Under the pieces are notes generated by a model. That model made no database searches. It had not been told where the DNA came from and worked only from the letters and a program-made list of their open reading frames with translations. The position numbers and the translations under genes are program-made. Below are positions 12,852 to 23,206 of a DNA stretch of 52,500 bases, piece by piece; position 1 is the stretch's first letter; each line of letters begins with the position of its first letter. The stretch comes from Cryptomeria japonica (taxonomy: Eukaryota; Streptophyta; Pinopsida; Cupressales; Cupressaceae), in contig NC_081411.1 in assembly GCF_030272615.1 (NCBI RefSeq), forward strand, positions 38,448,140 through 38,500,639, given 5' to 3'.

Positions 12852-13475
12852 TGTTAGATTCTACCAGAAGCGAGAACTGAGCCAGGATCTGATGTTGATC
12901 ATAGATCACATGCAACTCCCCAAGAAAAAGATGATCGAAGATCAAAATAGTTGAATGAAGATAATTCTGATATGAGAGAAAAATAGAGACAAAGAAGAGA
13001 ATGAAGACTCTCACTGAGCTATCACTGAACTTGAAGGTGAGAGTATAGTGCTTATTATATAAAAAAATATAACCATATACATCCAATGGGTGCATTAACT
13101 CCTATTCCCCATAAAAAGTGGGAGGTTTTACCTTCTTGGTAAATGCAAAAACATGTGGCATCACCTCCTTACATAAAGACAAGAAAGGAATTGAGAAAGT
13201 TGGCACATAAGGCCAAAAGAGAGTGAGAAGCCCAACTACCCCATAACCCACTTAGGAAATGAAAAATAGTGGTTATGAGAGGTGGCACAGCAAGCCAAAA
13301 GAGGGTGTGTAACTCAACTATCCATGTGAGGTGGAGAGTTACACATCTAGCTGAAGTATTTTGTCACGTGTCCTCATATAAACCACTCCTATTAACCTAA
13401 GAAATCTTAAATAATATATGTGTAGGAAAAGTAAATACCCCCTAACATAAGGAAAATTAAAAAACTACACTAACA
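12852..13475 (-). repeat. 5' LTR of the TR-GAG element
   Basis: 624 bases, TGTTAG...CTAACA on the plus strand, aligning with 4875-5501. It contains an AT-rich TATA-like stretch (cttattatataaaaaa, about 13050-13065) usable as a minus-strand promoter. Confidence 0.9.
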
Positions 13476-13860
13476 ACGATGTGAATGTATAGAAAAATCT
13501 ACACAAGGATCTAGCTAAAAGGAAAAAAAAAAAAAAGATCTTGTAATGAATGAAAAATTCTACATTAACTAAATTCCCAAAAGTTGCATAAATTACAAAG
13601 AAAACTATCTTAGCATGTAAACTAGAAATCCCTTATTAATAAAGAAGACTGTAGAATCATTCATCTTTAATGGAGAAAACAACAACTATCACTTACAAGT
13701 AGAAAATTCAATTTAAAAAAAAAAAAAAGATTCCTACTATACTAATTAATTTGAGCATTCAAATTTGTATTAAAGTATAATTTGCTACTACTAATAATAA
13801 TGCCAAAGTTTTCGAAGGCACACAACGAAGTTTTGATGTAGAGAACAAGGAAACAAATAC
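13476..13860. other. AT-rich flank related to the left flank of the TR-GAG element
   Basis: Positions 13490-13620 resemble 4660-4840 (agaatctac/aaaatctac, caaggat, attctacatta). The remainder is AT-rich with A-runs; no gene seen. Confidence 0.4.
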
Positions 13861-13996
13861 CTTGAAGATATCCACTTGTCATCTCTTCTACATCATTTGG
13901 ATTGATTTCCTCAACCTACATATCCAATCCATGCCCCTCCAAATGGGCATAAGATTTAAACCACTCAGTGTCTTCATTCATCTCAATCCATGTCAT
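13861..13996 (-). pseudogene. Possible orphan exon, unrecognised
   Basis: On the minus strand, ATG at 13996 opens a frame with coding-like composition (MTWIEMNEDTEWFKSYAH, later EEINPNDVEEMTSGYLQ) interrupted by one TAG. It ends at CAAG|GTATTTG, a good splice-donor context. Trp-, Glu- and Asp-rich content contrasts with the AT-rich DNA around it. I do not recognise the protein. It may be a decayed exon of a host gene or a transposase; no continuation was found. Confidence 0.25.
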
Positions 13997-14479
<483 letters not shown>

Positions 14480-14639
14480 CTCTCATTTTATATCTCCATC
14501 TTCATCTACATATCTCTACTTACCTCGCTAACTATTAGAAGGAACTTGGTGCATTAAATCCCTTATTAACATATGTTTTTATGTACACAATATTAAGAGA
14601 GAAATAATAAAGTGTTTGATTCATCTATTTTCTCATTGA

Positions 14640-15245
14640 TTTTTCCTATCATAGTGCAAGCCTTAGAATTTTATCCTTCACTTAAAAGAAAAATCTAAGT
14701 GCGTTTGCATAATTTATATTTAATTATATAATATAGCAATTATTCATTAAACGTATAACTAATTTAATTTGAAATAATAAGAGATGAAGTTACATGTTTA
14801 TGTTATATCATTATTAGGTTAGGATAGTACAAATTATATGAAATAAATACAGCTTATCTTAATATATATTTATATAAGTTGACTCGTTATATTCTATGTA
14901 CATAATGAGATTCACTATCATGCAAATAAAATTCATAAATTTAAAATTAAAGTTATATATAATTTCAATAATTTTTAACATTTTAATATACTGATCTTCA
15001 TTTTGTGTGGTGTGCTAGAGTGGTAAATTATTTGCAATGAAATTCATTGTCTTCCAATATTAAAGTTTAATAGTGAATTTTGGTTAATATTAAAGCTTAA
15101 ATTATATAATTTTTTTACTTAAATAGAGCATATGATTTGAAGTAAAAAGGAAGAGGTGCATCCTTTATGAAATGCAATAATTTAAAAATAAAAGATAAAA
15201 TCAAAATTTTGATATTGATTAGAATATGGAGTGAAATAAGATTTA
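14640..15245. repeat. Dispersed copy of the SDR 3' flanking sequence
   Basis: This resembles 37720-38290, downstream of the SDR gene. Shared blocks include 'taatttatatttaa', 'aataagagatga', and the long match around 'gcaatgaaattcatt...cttccaatattaaagttt', then 'aaaatcaaaatt'. The order is conserved over about 550 bases. It may be a dispersed non-coding repeat, or the tail of another lost SDR copy; no SDR coding was found beside it. Confidence 0.6.
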
Positions 15246-16079
15246 TTTAGAGCAACATTTATTTTTTAAACATAGAGACACAAAAATATGCTATGTATGT
15301 TAAAATAAAGATTAAAAGGTAACATTTAAGTATGTAAAAAATTACATATAAAATTTGTCTATTCTTAATCAAAGAATTCATTAATAAATTTGAAGACTTT
15401 AAAGAAAGCCATATTTTCAGGGAAGTGAATGTTTGGGATGATAGCATAACCAAGTGTGCATCTGAACATCCTTGTTAAATGCTTATCTAATGTGGGGTAG
15501 TTTCCTCTATGGTTGGTTTTAGTGGATGATTGGTTGACAAGGTTTTCTAGCCCTTTTGGGTGTCATGGATGTTTAAGTGAAATGGTTTTGTAGGTTGTCA
15601 TGTTGGATGATGTAGCGATTGGCCTTTTTGAGTGGTGGAAATCTATGATTGATTGACATAGAAATTTGAATTATGTATCGTTGTAATTTCAAATTGCAAT
15701 GATGTATAATCCAGAAGGATGGGATATGAGTGTGGTGGCATTATTTTTGCAGGTAGAGGACTTGAGGGGATTATGTACATTTATCACGTGTCTCATATAT
15801 CCAAATCATTAAAAATGCATCTCGTCTTTGGACTGTCCTTTTAATTTGGGGAGTAAATAATAGATTTTATTTCTAGTGAGAAATTGTAGAGGGTGGAAGA
15901 TAGTTTGGTAGACTGAGCCATATGGTTGGTGGATTCAAATGCACTCTTTCAGAGGTCGTCACCCAAAATATTGCCTTATTGCAAAGTCTATTAGTGAATG
16001 AAGGTAAATAAATTTTGTCTACTAAGACAATTATGTTTATTCATGGGCCCTACTAACATGAATTTTTTTAATAAAGGAA
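15246..16079. other. No gene seen
   Basis: AT-rich to 15420, then T/G-rich sequence without an open frame of note. No repeat boundaries or RNA genes recognised. Confidence 0.45.
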
Positions 16080-16753
16080 AAGGACATGCTGAGAACGGGC
16101 ATTAATTCTAGCTGATACAAAGGGGCAATTTGGGGAGATATTCCTTGATGGAGATCATTTCATGATGATACTTTATTCCAATTTAATAAAGAGGCAATAG
16201 ACTTTAAATTTCTAAATTTTCTCTTGATCATGATGCATACCTTGATTTGTTTAAAATCCATGAAAAGGAAGATGACCTTTTTGGGAGAGATTGGTGATAA
16301 GAGACTCAAGGCCATTTTGTATTTTGATCATCCATTGGTTTTTCATGCAATGAGAGAAGCTCTTGGTGATGGCTTCTTAACAACCCACCACAAATAGAAG
16401 GTAAATTATGACATTTCTTCTATTTTTTAGCAATTAGCTTGGATCTAGGATTTAACATGGACAAAGATGGAATGTTCTATGTGAGGTTATTCAAAGGGTA
16501 GATTTTGGGTGGACTTGATGATGTTTTGTTAAATATCAATAAATTTAAAATAATCCCAATCCCTAAGAATATTTATAAGATGCATTTGGATGTCCCAAAA
16601 TTTCCCCTCATTCTTCTAGACGAAGAAGAAGAATACCAAGATAAAAAGCATGTGGCTACTAGGGGCTTGGAATTCCTAGTCAATTGGATTAAGATGGAGA
16701 CTGATAAAGACCCAAAATGGATAAAAATTGCATCCATGAAGAAGGATTAGAAT
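16080..16753 (+). pseudogene. Decayed gag-like coding remnant, unrecognised
   Basis: Several plus-strand frames have coding-like composition but are broken by stops. From 16259: FLGEIGDKRLKAILYFDH, stopping at about 16399. From 16457: MDKDGMFYVRLFKG, a TAG at 16499-16501, then GGLDDVLLNINKFKIIPI, an acidic DEEEEY patch and a WIKMETDKDPKWIK stretch to the TAG at 16748. The style resembles the gag-like ORF at 46248-47819, and both are followed by a T/G-rich tail. I read it as a dead retroelement ORF without a named domain; a decayed host gene is possible. Confidence 0.35.
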
Positions 16754-18315
16754 GGACTTTTTAGGTCGAGGGCATTGCTCCAAGGGAGGCGACTATTGCT
16801 AAAAAGAGACGACTTCTTGGGCTAGCTAGTGGTCTTTATGTTTTTGTTGCCTATGTCTTTTTATATGTGGCTCAGTCTAGGGTTGTTTTTGTCTAAATTG
16901 GTTTAGGTTGTATGTTGATACATTTTGTCTAGACTAGATCCTTTTGACTTGGAATGCCTTTATCATATATTTCATGTTTCTATCAACTCTATGGACTTTG
17001 TTAAACTTTTAAACTTTTAATGTAATGGGTGCTGACCCTTCTAAGTATTTAATTACCTAAAACAATTACATATGAATGTAAAAATATTTCATAAAAGATA
17101 GTTTTTCAAATAGAATAAGGCAGACATGGCACAATAAATATTTAATTATTAGCTAAACATACAAAATTATGTGTTAATATATACATGTAGTAAATAAATA
17201 TTAAGAAATTAGATTGATATATAGGTATTTTATAGTTAGATATATTTAAAATATCTACTCAAGGTAACTAAATATAAAAATAATAATAGAACAATAAATT
17301 TGTAGCATTATTAAACATATAAAAGATAAATGTAGTAGAGATTATTTATAGTCCAAAGATTAATAAATATTCTCTGGTTCTTATTTTTCACAAATTTTAT
17401 CCTTTAATTGCATTGAGAGGTATAACCCTACAATGATAGAAATAGAATTTCAACATATTTGTATAAACAAAAATAAATGGTTCGCACTCTTATTAATTAC
17501 ACAGATACAGTTACAAACAAATGAAAGCATGCAAAATTTGAAACTTATAAAAGCTGGCAATGAATCTATTGGTACACCCTCCACGACCCGAAAATGTTGT
17601 CATCACTACTAACTAAATTTAAAAAATTAAATGATATTAAATGTAGACAATTCATATGAAGCAAACTAGAACATAGGGGGTATTTGCAATGAGAAATATA
17701 ATTCCTCCCTTAATGGTTGTGGAGATTAAATGACTCCTCTTTTGTAATGTCTCTCTTTTTGTTGTTGTAGCAACTCCCAAGATTTGAAAAAAATTATATC
17801 CACAATAATAGTGGCCTTCAAGCATTGTGAAAAAGAAACAAGATATAGGAAGCGGTACGAAGATCTATAGTTCTAGAAAACATTTTTTTTGAGAATTTGA
17901 GTTCTTCTCATTGTAGAAATAGAAGAGTACAAGTTTCTTATTTAGATCAATATAAGAATCTAAAATAAGTATATTTGCATATTCTAGAAATCAAATGCAT
18001 GCTTTACTTTTATTACAAAAGTGTTCATTCGGTGAGGAACTTTGCATTTGGTTATATGGTTGGTATAGTTTTATAATATTTTAATAGAATCTATGTGTAT
18101 GAATAGTTGGTTCAATTTTGATTCTAACAATTTTGGATTATTCAAATTTGGTTGAACCAACCATTCATCAACTTTTTTATTTATTAGAATAACAATTATT
18201 TTTATAGATCCTATGTGTGAATGAAACTATTTCAAATCTTTGGTGAATGGTTGGTTGAATTTTGATTTATTCAATTTTTGTTGATTCAATTTTGTTTTTG
18301 CCAAGTGTTTCTTAG
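16754..18315. other. No gene seen
   Basis: A T/G-rich tail to about 17060, possibly the 3' UTR of the remnant before it, then AT-rich DNA without coherent coding up to the LTR start at 18316. Confidence 0.45.
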
Positions 18316-19180
18316 TGTTGGGAAAATGTTGTCTTAACCTTGCATTTGCATGAGGTTACTATTTATAGTAATTTTTCATTTGAGAACAAAATCATGCAAA
18401 ATTCTCCCCGAAGCTTTCGATTGGCTAGATAAGCATTCCAGTAATGTTACGTTGCAAGATCATAACTAGTTTTGAAGATATTAAATTTTTCATTTTGGAG
18501 GGGTCCGATGAAAGGTTTAAATTTAATTTTAAGGACTTTAGAGGCCCCGAAATGTCCTAAAAAGTGGATGTAAGTGGCATAGCAAATTATGAGTAAATAG
18601 ATAGCTTTGCAAGCTTTCTGTCACTTCAAACGGTTTGTCAACCAGACACATGTTTCACAAGTTATGGTCTCATGAGGTTTGTACTCCTGAAATAGGAAAT
18701 ATAATTTGTATCAGACATATAAATGAGTTATAAAAAGGGAGGGACATGTCATAGGGCATGTAGAAGGGAGATAAGGTCCGCGACACCTTATTGGGTGGTT
18801 TTAGCCCATGGTTTTGTAATACCGTTTTCCGATTTCTTGTATTGTATCTCCTATACATGAGGTGTGTGAGATAGAGGTTTTGTGTAAGAGTCTTATGGCT
18901 ATTGAGTTACCTCTTAATCTCTGATTAGTGATACTCCTGCGAAGAGCTTTCTCTAAAAGTATATTGTAATCCGTTTTGATTGCTTAATATACTGGGTGGC
19001 TTTTGGAGTGTGGGGTTTTTCTCCCAAAAGGGTTTTCCCCACATAGATCATTGTGTTATGATTTGAATGTTATTATATCTATTTCTATTTTCTGTAACTA
19101 TTGTAAAGATCTATTAAAGTTTTTGCATTACCCTCTTCTCTAGGTTAGTGTAGGAAGTTGTTCTGCTAATTAACTTCCTA
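18316..19180 (+). mobile_element. 5' LTR of a copia-type retrotransposon
   Basis: It starts TGTTGGGAAAATG and runs to just before the PBS at 19186. It contains TATA-like motifs (18718-18724 and 18729-18735) and a U5-type block 'gggtttttctcccaaaag', as in many plant copia LTRs. The exact 3' end is unclear because the expected ...CA terminus has been mutated. No second LTR was found: the element breaks off at about 19930. Confidence 0.75.
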
Positions 19181-19185
19181 AGAAG

Positions 19186-19197
19186 TGGTATTAGAGC
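19186..19197 (+). other. Primer-binding site of the copia element
   Basis: TGGTATTAGAGC, one base (C to T) from the initiator-Met PBS TGGTATCAGAGC, placed between the LTR and gag as expected. Confidence 0.8.
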
Positions 19198-19307
19198 TTG
19201 ATCACCTTTGGTTTCAGTTGTGGGTTGTTGGGTTTTTTGAACTAATCCAGCTTTGAGTAGGAGCTTGTGCAGAAGACACTTTTTGATCTTGTTGGAGGAA
19301 TTTTCAA

Positions 19308-19930
19308 ATGGCAAGCTCATCAAGGAATATAGAGTTACAGAAATTTAATGAAACAAATTTTGAGATGTGGAAGCTAAAGATGGAAGATCTGCTAATACAT
19401 TGACATCTGTTGGATGTTGTTGATGCAAATGACCAAAGGCCCTCAGATCCTACTATGGTGGCTCAGTATGATGTTATGGACTGAAAAGCCAAGGGTCTAA
19501 TCAGACTATGCTTGGAAGACTCTATTCTGATCAATGCCCATGAACAAAACACTACAAAGAAACTATGGGATAAGCTTTGTGAAATGTATCGAGTGAAGTC
19601 TTTATTAAATCATATTTTCTTGAGGAAGAAATTATATTCCTTGAAGATGGAAGAGGGTGGATGACTTGCAGACCACCTGGAAGCATTCAATATGTTGGTG
19701 GTTCAATTAGTATATGTTGGTGTTAATATGAATGAAGAGGAGAAACACCAGATCTTGCTTTGTTGTTTGCCTTATTCATGGGATTCTCTTATTATGGCTT
19801 TCGGTAGTACTTTAGTTGGTTTGAAGTCTAAAGATGTGGTCGGTGCCCTACTTTATGAAGAGATGCAAAGGAAAGTATCCCACAGTTTGAAGGAAGCCTT
19901 AACTATTCGCAATATTTTGGTATTACGATG
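19308..19930 (+). pseudogene. Copia gag (UBN2-like) with three in-frame TGA codons, 3'-truncated
   Basis: Translation from ATG 19308 gives the canonical copia gag: FNETNFEMWKLKMEDLL, then KAKGLIRLCLEDSIL, KLWDKLCEMY, LKMEEGG, LADHLEAFNMLV, EEEKHQILLCCLPYSWDSL. The frame is otherwise intact. The three stops are TGA at 19401, 19482 and 19662, and each falls where copia gags commonly carry arginine, so CGA-to-TGA transitions explain all of them. Coding ends abruptly at about 19920, where a different repeat begins. The zinc knuckle, protease, integrase and reverse transcriptase are absent. Gag would form the element's particles; this copy cannot. Confidence 0.88.
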
Positions 19931-20460
19931 ATAAATTGGCTAAGTGTCGAAAGATTTTGGTATTAGTATGGTATGAGGGAGGATCTTGGAGCTCAAATTA
20001 GAAACATAATATTACATGAAAAGTGGATGATTTGTGAGAAGAAGAGACAAATTTTTACATTGGAGGGGGCCAAAATGGAGGGCCAAGATTGATTCAAAAT
20101 GGATGGCTAGGATTGAAAGGTGGGGAAGGATTAAGAGGACAAGGTGTGGGAGATACAAGCAATATGCCATAAAGGCATTTAATGTCTTCACATCTCTCAA
20201 GTACATGGGGAAGAATTCCCCAAGCACATTGGGAATAGAAAAGGAATATTAAATTCCTTGGGGAAAGGGAGGAGAAATTAAAAATCCCAAAATAGAGGAT
20301 TGTGTGGGAAGAATAAATGAGAAAAGGAATTAAAAATTCCTTGGGAGGATTCAAGGAATTTGAAATTCTTTGAAATAAACATAGTTGTTGCATTTAAGGT
20401 TTGGAAGATGAAGGAGACAAGCCATTTATGTCAAAGAGTTGACTCATCCCTAATCAAGTT
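19931..20460. repeat. Repeat block W, copy 1
   Basis: It aligns with 34584-35110 from 'ttttggtatta...ggtatgaggg' through 'gttgactcatccctaat'. In copy 2 the block directly follows an LTR, so it may be the untranslated leader of a Ty3/gypsy element, with 'ttttggcatta' as a decayed PBS. Here it abuts the broken copia gag instead. No real coding; ORFs on both strands across it are shadows. Confidence 0.65.
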
Positions 20461-21607
20461 GATTAGGGAGATTGATGATTAGGTGGGTTAATGAGAGATT
20501 AGAGTGCAAGTGGCAAATTTGGGAGGATGTGACATGAGGAGAGATAATGATTGAAGGAATATAAAATTGGAGAAAATGACAAGGATAATTAGGCTAGGGT
20601 TAATTATGATAGATGATAGGATTAGGAAGGGTGATTTTTAGCAATCAAGGAATTAGCTTTGTTAATTGAAATTAATTAACTAATAAGGGTTTAGAAGAAA
20701 TAATGAAGGTTGGGATGATTTTGAAGAATAAGGAATAATTAATTTTGATAAATTTATTATGAGGCTATAGTGATAAAATTAATTAAATTTGATATAATTA
20801 ATTTTAAGAAACAAGGGATTAACATAATTAAATCAATTATTTATGTAGAAAGGCTTAAATTAATAAGTATTAATTTAATTAATTTTAAAAATCTAAATTT
20901 TCTCTCTCTTTGATATAGAATCATGAACTGATGTTATATTAAAGAATAATAAAAAATAATGGATAGAAAAAGTGGTTATAAGAACATGGGTGTTCTTTTG
21001 AAATGGTTATGAGGGCTAGAGGATGAAAGGATGAAGATGATGAAGGGGAAATGAATGAATAAATAGGAGTTTCGGGATAAATTAATGGAAATAATGAATG
21101 AAATGAGTGTAGGATGAGTGGATGGAAGTGATTTTATTGTGTAAAATATGGAGAGAAAACCTAGTTTTGATATTTAAACGGATGATCTACACATTTGACT
21201 ATAGAAGGTAGGATGTTGTGAATATCCAATGTGTGGACTAGACTCACAAACAATAGGTTATCTTAATGCACATAGGTTCACAAACATCAATGATGGTGTA
21301 AATGAAAGACTATTGGATCGTACAAGAGAAACCACCAAACATGCCATACCACAAAAAGATGTCCCAATATAAACCAATCCAAGATGTACCAGAATATAGA
21401 ATGATCAAGGTAGCCCTAAATAGTTACAGGCATACCACACAAAATGAAAATCAAAGTGGAAATATCAAACATGCAAATGACTTGCATGGCCAATGAACAT
21501 CTCTTCCCAAGAGTAGAATGTGGATTTGGATAAACTACCACACCTAGGAAGCATACATCCTGATGGGCAAGATGATGGATTTGGATAAACTGGCAAACAT
21601 AGGAAGG
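20461..21607. other. AT- and GA-rich, no gene seen
   Basis: Low-complexity purine/AT-rich sequence with no coherent frame. It may be a continuation of block W, as copy 2 ends near 35110, but nothing else in the window confirms this. Confidence 0.4.
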
Positions 21608-22256
21608 ATACATACCGATGGATTAGGTGATGGATTTAATTGAATTTTCAGACATGGGAATGATGCATCATGAGGGGCAAGATTTTGGTATATGAATGGA
21701 TGGTGAAAAGACAAGTTGGTTGTGTGGGGTTTGCAGATGAGAGGATTTCTACTTGGATTTGGTTAATACGTTGTGAATGGACGGTTGGGTTATGCACAAG
21801 TCAATATAAGATTAGATAGATGGAAAAATCTCAATGTGATGGGGATCACAAATGGATTGGATAAGATGGGAGGGGATTAATGATTGAAGAGGATTGGACT
21901 GGATGGGAAATTCTATGGGATTGGTTTATGGATATAGGATAAATGGATGGATACCAATGACAAGGGAGAACTAAGGTTTTCTTTAAGGAAGGAGCGGATG
22001 GAAAAATTTCTTGGATAGGAGATGGAGGGAGGAGGGATGGATATGGATAGGATATGGAGGACTAAAGGATGGAGGATAGGTGAAATGGTGATCCAGGAAT
22101 TATGCTACGAAGGAGGAAAATGCCCCCTAAATGTATTGCAATTAAGGATGAACGGATAGTGGATATAGGATGTATGAGATGGAAGGAGAATGGCTAAGAG
22201 ATATGGATGGTGGAGGAATTACGAATTTTATTTTCCAAACTATGCATTATTATTAT

Positions 22257-22488
22257 TGTAGACACCTAAAATTGTCCTGTCTAATTAAATAAATATTTTT
22301 ATTTATTTAATTATTTTATCCTAATTCTTCTATTATTTAAATAAATATTTATTTATTTAAATTGTTCTTTTTCCTAAATTAAATAAATACTTTTATTTAT
22401 TTAATTTATCACATTTCTTCTATTAATTAAATAAGTATTTATTTATTTAATTAATTCATTAGCCTTTTCTACCCATGACACATGTCAT
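22257..22488 (+). repeat. Truncated 5' LTR head with tandem palindromes (alpha)
   Basis: TGTAGACACCTAAAATTG, then four AT-rich inverted repeats of about 30 bases (TTAAATAAATA...TATTTATTTAA) separated by pyrimidine-rich spacers. The other three copies of this LTR head have five. The missing one is explained by a deletion between neighbouring palindromes. Similarity to the 3' LTR stops after 'gacacatgtca'. Confidence 0.8.
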
Positions 22489-22899
22489 TAGCTTTGAAAA
22501 GAAAAATCCAAAAGTAAAAAATATAGAAAAGGTCTTTATTCCAATCAAAATCAAAAGCTTTTGGACTCTGAAAAAATCAAAGTCAAGGATTAAAATCCTA
22601 TGAAAGAAAAAGAGAAAGAGATGATCTCCCCTAATATCAAAATAAATTGGGACAAAAGTTCTAAAATTTTAAGTCAAAAATCATACTTGTTGATCCTAAG
22701 TCTCCATCATGCCATCCTACTTTCACTTCTTTTTGCAATCATAAGCCTTCATAACTCATCCACTTGTTCTGTATATCCTTCCCCTTCTAGCAATATATCA
22801 TGGACCTTTAATGGAGCTTCCTCAAGGGACTTTGTTGTCAGGGATGCCTAAAATTCTTTAGGTGACACACATACAGGCTTGTGTAGTCCACACATTAGT

Positions 22900-23206
22900 A
22901 ATTCTATTTCAGTTCCTTTATCAACGATGACAGTCACTCGAGATGCACATAATTTAGTCAAGGAAGAATGCAGTTATAACCACAAAGTAAAGCCTCATAC
23001 ATTTGAGGTGGGTGACCTAGTGTTGAGAAATAACCCCAAGAATCAACAGGATTGAGAAAAAAAAAGGAAAACATGAGCCTAATTGGCTTGGTCCCTATGT
23101 CATCACAATAGTCTATGGATTAGGTGTATATCAGTTCTCAACATGAGATGGAGAACCTTTGCAAGATCCTATCAACAACATGCATCTTTGTAAGTTTTAC
23201 ACATAG
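22900..23206 (+). pseudogene. Integrase C-terminal remnant of a Ty3/gypsy pol (alpha)
   Basis: The frame from 22936 reads CSYNHKVKPHTFEVGDLVLR, the hallmark of the Ty3/gypsy integrase C-terminus (basic Y-N-x-K-V-x-P, then F-x-V-G-D-L-V-L). After a frame change in an A-run (nine A at 23057-23065; ten in unit beta) it continues PNWLGPYVIT and later DGEPLQDPINNMHL to a TAG at 23204. A TGA at 23053-23055 breaks it where unit beta has CGA. The catalytic DDE core is deleted. It supplies the clade assignment and orientation for the derivative. Confidence 0.85.

Larger units (their letters stand above)
4875..13475 (-). mobile_element. Complete 8.6-kb non-autonomous Ty3/gypsy-like LTR retrotransposon (TR-GAG type)
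   Basis: The element reads on the minus strand. It has two related LTRs (12852-13475 as 5' LTR, 4875-5501 as 3' LTR), both TGTTAGATT...CTAACA. An initiator-Met-tRNA-type PBS (12840-12851) directly abuts the 5' LTR, and a G-run PPT (complement of 5502-5514) directly abuts the 3' LTR. The flanking pentamers AGGAT (4870-4874) and ACGAT (13476-13480) match at 4 of 5 bases, consistent with an old target-site duplication. Inside are a 3.2-kb leader, gag, a protease-like region and a further coding remnant. No reverse transcriptase, RNase H or integrase motif was found in 5515-7195, which is also too short for a normal pol. This matches terminal-repeat retrotransposons with GAG (TR-GAG). Mobilisation would need a partner's pol. 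Frameshifts and a premature TGA suggest this copy is dead. Confidence 0.88.

Noticed and set aside
12838-12860. tRNA gene fragment
   Set aside because: The 'gctctgatacca' match is a retrotransposon primer-binding site on the minus strand; no cloverleaf surrounds it.
20034-20393. ORFs on both strands of block W as a gene
   Set aside because: They do not persist in the second copy at 34584-35110 and have no domain; the block is non-coding repeat.
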